Positions 9,122-16,808 of a stretch of 64,000 nt of DNA are shown one piece after another. Numbering within the stretch: position 1 is the stretch's first letter; the number at the start of each line of letters is the position of its first letter. Location of the stretch: positions 144,392 through 208,391 of the forward strand of contig NZ_LMOG01000016.1 of assembly GCF_001423495.1 (NCBI RefSeq). Direction: 5' to 3'. Below the pieces are notes generated by a model, which ran no database searches, was not told the origin of the DNA, and saw only the letters and a list, made by a program, of their open reading frames with translations. The position numbers and the translations under genes are program-made. The stretch is from Xanthomonas sp. Leaf131 (GTDB lineage: Bacteria; Pseudomonadota; Gammaproteobacteria; Xanthomonadales; Xanthomonadaceae).

Positions 9122-9649
9122 TCAGTCTTCGATCTTCACAGTGGCCTTGAGGTCGCAGGCCTTGTCTGACGCTTCCATGCCCGTGGCAAGCCACAGCGCG
9201 TACTCGCCTGCGGCCACGTTGGAGATGTCCACGACGGTGGTGAAGCCTGCCTTACCCAGTTCCGGACCAAACGAACTTGCAACGTCCGGTCGCGCGGCAC
9301 CGCCCTTCACCTTGGCGTGATACGCCCCGGCGGTGCCTTGTAACACCAACTGGCTGTCTGCCAGCACCCCTTGGCCTGTCTCGAACGCCCACCCTTCGAA
9401 GGAGGCGCCCTGACCGCGGCGAATCACTACGGGACCTGAAACCGGCAGACCCGATGCAAGATCGAGGTGGCACTGGAGCACATTGTCATTGGTGGCCTTC
9501 AGGCCCGCATCGAGCTTTACGGCCAAGTTATTGGTACCTGCCGGCGCCGGGGTTTCCGTGCCGGTGCCGCGATTCTCTACTTTACAGCTAGTCACCAAAA
9601 GGCTCAGGGTCAGGGCGAGCGCCAAATACAGTCGCGTTGAAGAAATCAA
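9122..9649 (-). CDS. Putative lipoprotein of the O-antigen operon
   Basis: This 175-residue protein begins with a lipoprotein signal: a hydrophobic run and the lipobox LLVTSC, with the lipidated Cys near residue 22. The mature part is predicted beta-rich, with two further cysteines (VLQCHLDL and DKACDLK) that may form a disulfide. The segment FEGWAFETG ... ARPDVASSFGPELGKAGF resembles small sandwich domains found fused to surface-glycan membrane proteins. It is the last gene of the minus-strand operon, 19 bp after the acyltransferase and just before the shared terminator. No function is recognised; a role at the periplasmic face in glycan modification is a guess from position. Confidence 0.7.
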   Translation of the reverse strand: MISSTRLYLALALTLSLLVTSCKVENRGTGTETPAPAGTNNLAVKLDAGLKATNDNVLQCHLDLASGLPVSGPVVIRRGQGASFEGWAFETGQGVLADSQLVLQGTAGAYHAKVKGGAARPDVASSFGPELGKAGFTTVVDISNVAAGEYALWLATGMEASDKACDLKATVKIED

Positions 9650-9668
9650 GGCAGAATCTCCTATGAGG

Positions 9669-10757
9669 TTAATGGGCGGCGCGTTCGGACACGGACGCCT
9701 CGGGAGAAGCGGTGCGGGAGGGTCGCTTCAGGGAGAGGGCACGCTTTTCCAAAAACCTGAACGAAGCCCAGCCCGCAACGGTGGAAAGCGCAAGTGCTAG
9801 CGCGATGCTAGCCCAACCCGACAGCCACGAGGGCACGATCTGTACCAGGGCGAGGGCGATCGCAAAATGGTAGATGTACATCCCGTACGAGATATCGCCG
9901 AACGAGTCCGGGATCCGCAGCGTGAAACGTGATGCCATGCCCACCGCGAGAATCATGACCGGAAGCGTGGCGAATTCGACCATGTCATAGACCCGCCTGT
10001 CATGGCCTGTGAGCGCGAGCAGCCAGATGGGGAACAGCACCCAGCCGAGCTTCTTCAGTTTCTCCGGCGACGGGGCGGCAATTGCCAGTAGGCACCCTGC
10101 CAGCAGATAGTAGACACAGGTAAGCCCCAGACGCATGGGAAAAAAGAAGGTGACAAGGTCGCCCATGGAAACAATGAAAAGGTGCGAGAACGGGAGCGAG
10201 CCATAGTCATTTCTTACAAAGATGGCGACTACGGCGACGAACAGGACCGCGACCAGTTTGTGGAAATGGCGCCAGCCCCCGAACAGCCCAACCAGAATGT
10301 AGAAGCCGAGTTCGGCGGTCAGAGAGTACAGCTGACCCACTAGCGGCGCGCCGCCGAACGTGCCAGGCAGACTAGGATTCAGGGGGAACACAGCGGCCGT
10401 TGCGAGGAACGACCAAGTGCCTGGATGGGTGAGGTATTCGCGCAGCGGGAGCGAAGTAAAAATTGGCCCGAGTCCAAACGCAAGCAACGGCAACGCCACC
10501 CAGAGGGCCGGGAAGATGCGTAGGGCGCGGGCCTCGAAGAACGGCAATGCGTCGTTCCTGAACCTGCTCTTGGCAATGAGAAACCCACTGATGGTGCAGA
10601 AGATGTTTAGCCCGAGTCCGCCGAAGCTCTGATTGTTGGTAGCCCTGCCGAGCCCGTCATACGCCAGGACGATGTCCATTGAATGACCCAACGCAACTAG
10701 CAGTGCGCCGAGAAGCCTGAGGGCATCAAAGTTGTTGGTGCGCGCGCTTGAGCTCAT
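9669..10757 (-). CDS. Acyltransferase 3 family membrane protein (OafA-like O-acetylase)
   Basis: This 362-residue protein with about ten membrane spans has the acyltransferase-3 features: NNFDALRLLGALLVALGHS with the conserved His in the first span, then SGFLIAKS and RALRIFPALWVALP. Such proteins move acetyl or other acyl groups from the cytoplasm to periplasmic sugars. Its ATG overlaps the stop of the upstream gene (ATGA), so the two are translationally coupled. Position suggests acetylation of the O-antigen or of its side-branch sugar. The acyl group and acceptor are unknown. Confidence 0.88.
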   Translation of the reverse strand: MSSSARTNNFDALRLLGALLVALGHSMDIVLAYDGLGRATNNQSFGGLGLNIFCTISGFLIAKSRFRNDALPFFEARALRIFPALWVALPLLAFGLGPIFTSLPLREYLTHPGTWSFLATAAVFPLNPSLPGTFGGAPLVGQLYSLTAELGFYILVGLFGGWRHFHKLVAVLFVAVVAIFVRNDYGSLPFSHLFIVSMGDLVTFFFPMRLGLTCVYYLLAGCLLAIAAPSPEKLKKLGWVLFPIWLLALTGHDRRVYDMVEFATLPVMILAVGMASRFTLRIPDSFGDISYGMYIYHFAIALALVQIVPSWLSGWASIALALALSTVAGWASFRFLEKRALSLKRPSRTASPEASVSERAAH

Positions 10758-12037
10758 TTGTTGCTCTCAGAAGGTTTCGAATCGATGATCACTCCCCAAC
10801 CCTGGGGATTGAGCGGAACCGTATACGAACCAGGTATTTCCAGCTGCTTTGCGTGGCTCTGCCAATTGAACTCGACAAACGTGGGGCGACGGAGGTACTG
10901 CTGGTTGGTTACCGCCACTAGGCAGAGCAGCCCCGTTGTGGCGACAGTGGCATTCAATCGACTCCGACGGCTGCCACCTGTCATTGAAAGCCATGCCGCC
11001 CACCACAACACAACCTTGATTAGATAGAAATAGCGGTCAGCCAACAGAAAATGGTACAGGGGAGCGACTTCCTTCAGTCGCACAGGCGCGAATGTTTCCG
11101 CCGCTGCGAAGGCGACGAAGCCGAGCACGATCAGGCGTGAGCGTCCTTCGATCCGCTTCGAGAAAATCAACGTCCCGATGATCATAGCGAACAAGAGCAA
11201 CCATGCGGTCGCAGTCAAGAAGGAGCTGCCGAAGGCATGAATGGGGACCAGCTCGCCGAACGTGATCTTGAGCAGCGAGAACAGACCCTCTTGGCTTTCG
11301 CCCTTGACCGGAGGGTGCGTGATGACGACGGCGGCCTGGACGATGGCACCGGTGCACGTTGCTGCCAAGGCCGCCCAATCGCGCGTCGCGGCAAACTCAC
11401 CGAGGGCTCCATTGAACGGGTCCAGCTCGATCCGTCGCGACAGATAGGCCATGGTCAGCATGCCTGCAATGATCAACGCCAGGACGATGGAGAAAGGACC
11501 GGTAAGCGCCACGGCAAAGAGCGCCAGCGGGCGCATCCAGATCATCCAGCCGCGCGCGACCTGCATCGGGGTGAGGCAAAGAGCTGCCAGGGCAAACTGA
11601 AGAAACCATTGTGCGTTGGTGATGGTGCCCAGGATCTCGCCACTGGTGGGAACCGCCAGAAATGACAGCGCTACGATCCACATGGGCACATGTGACTTCA
11701 TGCGCTTGCAGGTCACAACGATGGCCGCGGTCGTCAACAGAATTGCCGACGCGTTGTAGATCAGCGGCGCTTTCGCAGCGGGAAGCCATGACGCAATCCA
11801 TGCAACCAGCCTCGGCACAAAGTGCAGATACCCGGCGTACGGAGTGAAGAGCTGAGGCAGAGACGTGCCGAACTGTTCTTTGAAGAAGACAGTGGCGTCC
11901 TCCGCCCAGAACTGCGGGTTGCTCAACGCATCATTGCTCTTGTATGCCATTGCGGCCAGGACGACTAGCAGGAATGCGACTCTGTCTCCTGTGATCCAGC
12001 TGCTCTTGTTCGCTGCCGTGGCGGGTTGGGTGCTCAT
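10754..12037 (-). CDS. Polytopic membrane protein, possible GT-C type periplasmic glycosyltransferase
   Basis: This 427-residue protein has about ten hydrophobic segments. After the first span comes a periplasmic loop with the acidic motif FWAEDATVFFKEQFG and then YAGYLHFVPRL. An acidic pair in the first external loop is the usual active-site feature of polyprenyl-phosphate-sugar dependent GT-C enzymes. The C-terminal ~40 residues form a short soluble tail. It lies in the operon with DprE1/DprE2/UbiA-like genes and GtrA, so it is the best candidate to transfer the lipid-linked sugar onto O-antigen. It shows no named-family signature I can assign with certainty. Confidence 0.65.
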   Translation of the reverse strand: MSTQPATAANKSSWITGDRVAFLLVVLAAMAYKSNDALSNPQFWAEDATVFFKEQFGTSLPQLFTPYAGYLHFVPRLVAWIASWLPAAKAPLIYNASAILLTTAAIVVTCKRMKSHVPMWIVALSFLAVPTSGEILGTITNAQWFLQFALAALCLTPMQVARGWMIWMRPLALFAVALTGPFSIVLALIIAGMLTMAYLSRRIELDPFNGALGEFAATRDWAALAATCTGAIVQAAVVITHPPVKGESQEGLFSLLKITFGELVPIHAFGSSFLTATAWLLLFAMIIGTLIFSKRIEGRSRLIVLGFVAFAAAETFAPVRLKEVAPLYHFLLADRYFYLIKVVLWWAAWLSMTGGSRRSRLNATVATTGLLCLVAVTNQQYLRRPTFVEFNWQSHAKQLEIPGSYTVPLNPQGWGVIIDSKPSESNK

Positions 12038-12099
12038 TGTTGGACTTTCCGTAGTTCTGTATTCGACGACTGGCGGATGGAATGGAGGCGGCAGGCAGG

Positions 12100-12495
12100 C
12101 TATCGGGTCGAGAACGAAAGATACTTATGCCCGAAGTAGCTGGTGACCACGGGCACGGCGACGCCCACCGCATGTGCAATGGTCTCTGCATGCTGTTCGA
12201 GCCCCATGCCGGGCAGTACCCAGCGCGCCAGTGCCAGGCTGACCAGTATCGTCTGGAGTACCGCCAGCAGGTTGATTGCAACGAACCATGCGGCCTGGTG
12301 GTAGAGGGCATTGCTGGCGGATTTGAACACGACTGCGCGGTTGAGCACGAACGCGGTCACCATGCCGAGGCAATACGCGATGATGATCGAGGGGACGTAG
12401 TCGAACACTGCGCCCAGTGCGATTCTCGATCCAAAGTTGACGGCGGCGGCCAGGCCGCCGACCAGAAGGAACATCGTGAACTGTCGGCTCAACAT
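12100..12495 (-). CDS. GtrA family membrane protein
   Basis: This 131-residue protein with four membrane spans matches the GtrA family (MFLLVGGLAAAVNFGSRIAL ... LNRAVVF). GtrA proteins are thought to flip or present polyprenyl-phosphate-linked sugars. I chose the ATG at 12495 because GAGGA lies six bases upstream and the family starts there; an open frame continues to 12555 but would overlap the previous gene. The gene follows the FAD oxidoreductase by 10 bp. In mycobacteria a GtrA-type gene (Rv3789) also sits beside dprE1 and dprE2, supporting a role with decaprenyl-phosphate pentose here. Confidence 0.85.
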   Translation of the reverse strand: MLSRQFTMFLLVGGLAAAVNFGSRIALGAVFDYVPSIIIAYCLGMVTAFVLNRAVVFKSASNALYHQAAWFVAINLLAVLQTILVSLALARWVLPGMGLEQHAETIAHAVGVAVPVVTSYFGHKYLSFSTR

Positions 12496-12505
12496 GTCCT
12501 CAGGC

Positions 12506-13807
12506 TCACGATGTGTGTGACGCTGCGACAGCGGCCAGCTCCGCGCCCACGTCAATGCTCTCGTTGATCGATCGATCTTCCGGATAATAGTAGGCCGTAT
12601 CCGCCATGTAGAAGCCGCGCAACGGTGTCTTCATCGGCGGCAGCATGTTCTGGAAGCCTGGCGGACAGATGGTCTGCGCGTATTCGTAGCGGTGGCAATG
12701 AGTCGCGCGGATCCACTCCGGCTTGAAGTCCGGGTTGATCATCGGCAGGTAGCTGATGACCTCGTTAATTAACTGCTGGTTGCTCCACTGCCATTTCGGA
12801 TGGGTCTTGGGCATGTAATAGGGCGCGTACACGATGTGCTCGCCGGGGCCGTTGTCGGGGTTGAGGTTGCTGTACTCGATCAGGCCTGGGATGGCGATCC
12901 GGTCGTCGCTGATGTTCATCCAGAAGTTTTCGCTGACCGGCTTGGACAGCTTCAGGATCACGCAGGCGACCGGGATGTTCTCGATCGCGGCGACCTGGTC
13001 GGCGAAGGTCTTGGGCAGGCCTGGCACCATGCCGGGCACGTACTGGATCGGTGCCGTCGACACCACGCCGTCGTAGGCATGATGGCCGTCGCGGGTGCGG
13101 ATGCCGGTGACTTGGCCGTCGGCCGAGGCGACCTCTTCGATCGGTCGCGACAGCAGGATGCGGCCGCCGAGACGCGCAACTTCTGCCGCCATGCGTTCCA
13201 GCAGAACGGCCGAGCCGCCTTCCAGATAGCCCATGCTTTCGTTAAGTAGATTGCGCCGCGACAACGCCACGCGCTTGATGCGGGTGCCGATCCACGAGGC
13301 GGACAGGTCGTTCTGGTACTCGAAGAACTTCAGCGCGAACGCCTTTTCCCACATCACCTTGTAGGCTTTCGGGCCGATCCAGCGGGTGATCCAGTCGCGT
13401 GCATTCTCCTTATCCAGAGCGGTCCAGTCGCTGATGCCCTTGGTGTGCATGACGTGCAGGGCGTAGCGGATCTTGTCGACCAGCCCCAGGTGTGGGAAGC
13501 CGAGCAGCGCGAACGGCGTCCCCCATTTGTGCAGCTTGCCCTGATAGTAGTAACCCATCTTGGTGTCGGTCCAATGCAGGCGGTCGGACAGTTTCAGGTT
13601 CTCGAGCAGCTTGAAAAGCGGGAAATCGGTCTTGCAGATGAAGTGGTAATAGCGCTCGATGCGCAGCCCGTCGAAATCGAAATCGGCGGACATGCCACCG
13701 ATACGATCGTCGCGTTCGTAGACGTCGACTTGATGACCTTTCTTCAGTAGTTCCAAGGCAGACATCAGCCCCATAGGGCCGCTGCCGACGATCGCGAATG
13801 AGCTCAT
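12506..13807 (-). CDS. NAD(P)/FAD-dependent oxidoreductase (amine oxidase fold)
   Basis: This 433-residue protein starts with an FAD-binding Rossmann motif (FAIVGSGPMGL ... VYERDDRIGGM) and ends with the second FAD contact GFYMADTAYYYPEDRSINESI. The fold is shared with UDP-galactopyranose mutase, protoporphyrinogen oxidase and amine oxidases. The ATG at 13807 matches the start of the flavin fold; the longer open frame upstream overlaps the epimerase gene and is unlikely. Many polysaccharide loci carry such a gene of unknown reaction. Here it sits between an SDR epimerase and GtrA. It may alter the lipid-linked or nucleotide sugar, but the substrate is not known. Confidence 0.82.
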   Translation of the reverse strand: MSSFAIVGSGPMGLMSALELLKKGHQVDVYERDDRIGGMSADFDFDGLRIERYYHFICKTDFPLFKLLENLKLSDRLHWTDTKMGYYYQGKLHKWGTPFALLGFPHLGLVDKIRYALHVMHTKGISDWTALDKENARDWITRWIGPKAYKVMWEKAFALKFFEYQNDLSASWIGTRIKRVALSRRNLLNESMGYLEGGSAVLLERMAAEVARLGGRILLSRPIEEVASADGQVTGIRTRDGHHAYDGVVSTAPIQYVPGMVPGLPKTFADQVAAIENIPVACVILKLSKPVSENFWMNISDDRIAIPGLIEYSNLNPDNGPGEHIVYAPYYMPKTHPKWQWSNQQLINEVISYLPMINPDFKPEWIRATHCHRYEYAQTICPPGFQNMLPPMKTPLRGFYMADTAYYYPEDRSINESIDVGAELAAVAASHTS

Positions 13808-13829
13808 GTGTTTATCTCGTGGTGACAGT

Positions 13830-14774
13830 TCAGCGTTTGAGCACGATGTGGCTATAGCGCGGATCTGTGTAGCTTTCTCGAATCGCGTCCTCAAAGGGCA
13901 TCTGGCGCACGCCGAACACCGTCTCGGTATCGATTCCCTTGAAGTCGTCGCCCGCGCCAAGTGCCTTGAGCTGGTCGGCGGTGAACGGCGGTTTCGCGCT
14001 GAACAGCGAGTAGACCCGCAGCAAGAATCCGAAGAAGCCGATCGGGATATGCACGATCACGGTATTCAAGCGTTTGGCTCGCTTGATCGTCTTGATGATG
14101 TCGACGTAATCCACGCGCGTGTCGCCTACGATATCGTAGGCCTCGCCGTTGGGTTCGCGCTCGATGCATTTGGCGATGCAGCGGCAGAAATCACGTTCGT
14201 ATAGCGGCTGGCGCATGAACTTGCCATCGCCTGGGATTGGAAAGACGGGCGTCTTGGCCATGAAGCGCGACAGCCAGCCCAGATGCTTTGGATCGAACCA
14301 GCCAAACATCAGCGTTGGCCGCAACACGCAATGACGCAAGCCGCTGCTCACTACCATCTCCTCCTGGGAGCGCTTGGTGTTCGTGTAATCATCCACAGCG
14401 ACCGAATTCACCACCGACGAACTGATGTGGACTACAAAAGGCACGTCGGCCGCTTTGCAGGCGTCAAGCACGTGCGAGGTGGCAACCAGGTTGTTACGGG
14501 TGAAAAGCTCGGTGGTTTTGCCGGTGATCTGTGCATGCAATTGAGCAACGCAGGCGGCACCTTCGAACTCGCGGCCCCATTCGCCTGGTTCGGCCAGGTC
14601 TGCATGCACGACGCGCACGGCAGGATGCAACTCGCGCAGGATCTGCAGGTTGTGCGCATGCTTGTCGATTGCCACCAGTTGGGTGTAGCCCTGTTGTTCG
14701 AGCTCGACGATCAGGTTTTGGCCGACCAGCCCGGCGGCACCCGTGATGACAATCTTGGCGTGTTTGTCGGTCAT
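13830..14774 (-). CDS. NAD-dependent epimerase/dehydratase family protein (extended SDR)
   Basis: This 314-residue protein has the extended SDR nucleotide motif ITGAAGLVGQN near the N-terminus and the catalytic YxxxK as YTNTK, preceded by a serine-rich strand HISSSVVNS. It probably oxidises, reduces or epimerises a nucleotide- or lipid-linked sugar. The start is one base after the stop of the DprE2-like gene, and the gene ends 22 bp before the FAD oxidoreductase, so it belongs to the same transcript. Its substrate cannot be told from sequence alone. UDP-sugar 4-epimerase and 4-reductase activities are both possible. Confidence 0.82.
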   Translation of the reverse strand: MTDKHAKIVITGAAGLVGQNLIVELEQQGYTQLVAIDKHAHNLQILRELHPAVRVVHADLAEPGEWGREFEGAACVAQLHAQITGKTTELFTRNNLVATSHVLDACKAADVPFVVHISSSVVNSVAVDDYTNTKRSQEEMVVSSGLRHCVLRPTLMFGWFDPKHLGWLSRFMAKTPVFPIPGDGKFMRQPLYERDFCRCIAKCIEREPNGEAYDIVGDTRVDYVDIIKTIKRAKRLNTVIVHIPIGFFGFLLRVYSLFSAKPPFTADQLKALGAGDDFKGIDTETVFGVRQMPFEDAIRESYTDPRYSHIVLKR

Positions 14775-14775
14775 G

Positions 14776-15504
14776 TCAGAGCTTGATCCTGCGGAAAACG
14801 AGTTCGGGGATGTTTTTGATCACCAGCATGATGGGCCACCAAAAAGCTGGTAAGTAGGCCACAGCACGACGCTTGTCCACCGCACTGACGATTCCCTTGG
14901 CGATCTGATCCGGCTTTGCCCACAGGGCGCCCTTCTTGAAAGCTGCGGTCATTGGGGTATCGACGAAGCCTGGCTTGATCGTGAGCACGTTGACGCCTTC
15001 CGCGCGTAGGCGCTGGCCGAGTCCACTCAGGTACGCAGTGACGGCCGCTTTGGCGCTGCCATACAGGTAATTGCTCGCACGGCCGCGGTCGCCTGCAACC
15101 GAAGAGATCACTGCAAGCGTTGCGCCGGACGTCAGCCGCGGCACGATCGCCGCGCACAGGGCGATCGTTGAAGTGCCGTTGGTCGCGAATTCGCGCAGCG
15201 AGAGCTCGACCGACGCGTTGCATGCTGTTTGATCGGGCAGCGTGCCATGTGCGATCAGGACCACATCGACACCACCCAATGCGGCCCAGGCAGCATCCAG
15301 GATATCGCCGTGACGTGCGCTGTCGTTGACATCCAGCACGCCGACGCTGCTCTTGGCGCCGCGTGTTGCAAGGTCTGCCGCGATCGTCTCCAGGCGGTTT
15401 GCCTGTCGGCCGAGCAGATGGATCGCCGCGCCGCGTGCGGCGTAGCGTCGGGCCGTTGCTTCGGCGATGGCCGAGGTGGCACCGATGATGAGGACGCGTT
15501 GCAT
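14776..15504 (-). CDS. DprE2-like short-chain reductase (polyprenylphospho-2-keto-pentose reductase)
   Basis: This 242-residue classical SDR has the cofactor motif LIIGATSAIAEATAR and the active site YGSAKAAVTAYL with Ser in VISSVAG. GATSAIA in place of GxxxGxG is typical of DprE2. DprE2 reduces decaprenylphospho-2-keto-ribofuranose to decaprenylphospho-arabinofuranose. The gene starts two bases after the DprE1-like gene ends, and in mycobacteria dprE1 and dprE2 are also adjacent in this order. The polyprenyl carrier in Xanthomonas would be undecaprenyl, not decaprenyl. The assignment to the pathway rests on synteny plus fold. Confidence 0.8.
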   Translation of the reverse strand: MQRVLIIGATSAIAEATARRYAARGAAIHLLGRQANRLETIAADLATRGAKSSVGVLDVNDSARHGDILDAAWAALGGVDVVLIAHGTLPDQTACNASVELSLREFATNGTSTIALCAAIVPRLTSGATLAVISSVAGDRGRASNYLYGSAKAAVTAYLSGLGQRLRAEGVNVLTIKPGFVDTPMTAAFKKGALWAKPDQIAKGIVSAVDKRRAVAYLPAFWWPIMLVIKNIPELVFRRIKL

Positions 15505-15506
15505 GT

Positions 15507-16808
15507 CTACTCCGTGACCCGGCGCCAGAAGCCGGAAGAAAAACGTGGATCGAGATAGCTGCTGAATTCGCGCCAGAGGCCGTAGGCGCGCTGGAACGAA
15601 TGCGCGGCCATACGTGCATCTTTGGCAGGGTACAGAGCGCCGCCTGCTTCGTCGACGATGCGGTCGAGTCGCTCGAGCAGGCGGAACACGTCAGGGCCAC
15701 TATTGGGAAAATCCAGTGCCAGCGTAGTGCCTGGTCTGGGAAATGACAGCATGCCGAGTGAAGGAGTACTGCCGAATTCTTTCAGCACCGCAAGAAACGA
15801 GCCGCTCCCGCTGCGGGCAATTTCGGCTAGCAGGGCATCGACCCCATCTCGCGAGGTTGCTGGCGGCAGCACACACTGGTATTGCAGGAAGCCGGAGGGC
15901 CCGTACATGCGGTTCCAGTCGCGGATGCCGTCCAGCGGATAGAAGAACGGCAGCAGATGACTGACAAAGCGTTTGCGTGGTGCAGGCTGGCGCCAGTAAT
16001 ACAGCGCGTTGAAAGGCCGCAGGGATAATTTGTTCACCAACGAAATCGGCGGCGTGATCGGCATGGATAGCCCCGTACCTGGTGATTTCGGTCGTTCCTG
16101 GGAAAGTCCGCTGCAATGATCGGCACGCGTGAAGTGTCCACGTCCCCGCGAACGTCCTCTTGCCAAGCAATCGATCCAGGCAACGCTGTATTCGTGGCTT
16201 TCTGCAGATGCGGCAGATAAGGCGAAGAATTCGTCGAGCGAGCCGAAACGGATGTTCTCCGCCTCCAGGGTTGCGCTGCCGACGCGGCGTAGTTGAATCT
16301 CTGCCCAAGTGATCAAGCCGGTCAGGCCCAGGCCTCCCACAGTGGCTGCGAACCAGCGATCGGTGTCGGCTTGCGTGCAGAGCCGCCGCTCGCCATCGCT
16401 GCGCAGCAGCTCGAACGCGCGCACGTGGTGACCAAAGGCACCAGTGCGATGGTGGTTCTTACCATGCACGTCATTGGCGATTGCGCCAGCCACCGTGACA
16501 TAGCGAGTGCCCGGCGTCACCGGCAGAAACCAGCCCTGTGGCAAGACCAGTTCGATGATTTCTGCCAGGGTGACGCCCGCTTCGCAACGCAGTACGCCAT
16601 TGCTCGGATCAAAGTCGATGAATCGATCAAGCCCGCGTGCGCATAACAGTGCACCATCCGGGTTCAGGCAACTGTCGCCATAACTGCGTCCGTTGCCGCG
16701 AGGCAAGGCGTGATCCTCGAACGCCGGCAAGCATGCCGCGCGATCACTTATCGGCACCAGCGTCTGGTTTGCCTTGGGATAGCGTCCCCAGGATTGCCCC
16801 GCCGCCAT
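15507..16808 (-). CDS. DprE1-like FAD oxidase (polyprenylphospho-ribose 2'-oxidase)
   Basis: This 433-residue protein has an N-terminal FAD_binding_4 domain with RGNGRSYGDSCLN, PVTPGTRYVTVAGAIANDVHGKNHH and GGLGLTG, and the C-terminal LYPAKDAR with the lysine matching Lys418 of mycobacterial DprE1. It would oxidise C2 of lipid-linked ribofuranose as the first epimerisation step to arabinofuranose. At the site of the drug-binding Cys387 (motif WN-x-CVDFP) this protein has Ala364 (TTLALDFP). I chose the ATG at 16808 because it overlaps the UbiA stop (TGATG); an upstream ATG at 16838 would overlap that gene by 31 bp. Confidence 0.85.
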   Translation of the reverse strand: MAAGQSWGRYPKANQTLVPISDRAACLPAFEDHALPRGNGRSYGDSCLNPDGALLCARGLDRFIDFDPSNGVLRCEAGVTLAEIIELVLPQGWFLPVTPGTRYVTVAGAIANDVHGKNHHRTGAFGHHVRAFELLRSDGERRLCTQADTDRWFAATVGGLGLTGLITWAEIQLRRVGSATLEAENIRFGSLDEFFALSAASAESHEYSVAWIDCLARGRSRGRGHFTRADHCSGLSQERPKSPGTGLSMPITPPISLVNKLSLRPFNALYYWRQPAPRKRFVSHLLPFFYPLDGIRDWNRMYGPSGFLQYQCVLPPATSRDGVDALLAEIARSGSGSFLAVLKEFGSTPSLGMLSFPRPGTTLALDFPNSGPDVFRLLERLDRIVDEAGGALYPAKDARMAAHSFQRAYGLWREFSSYLDPRFSSGFWRRVTE

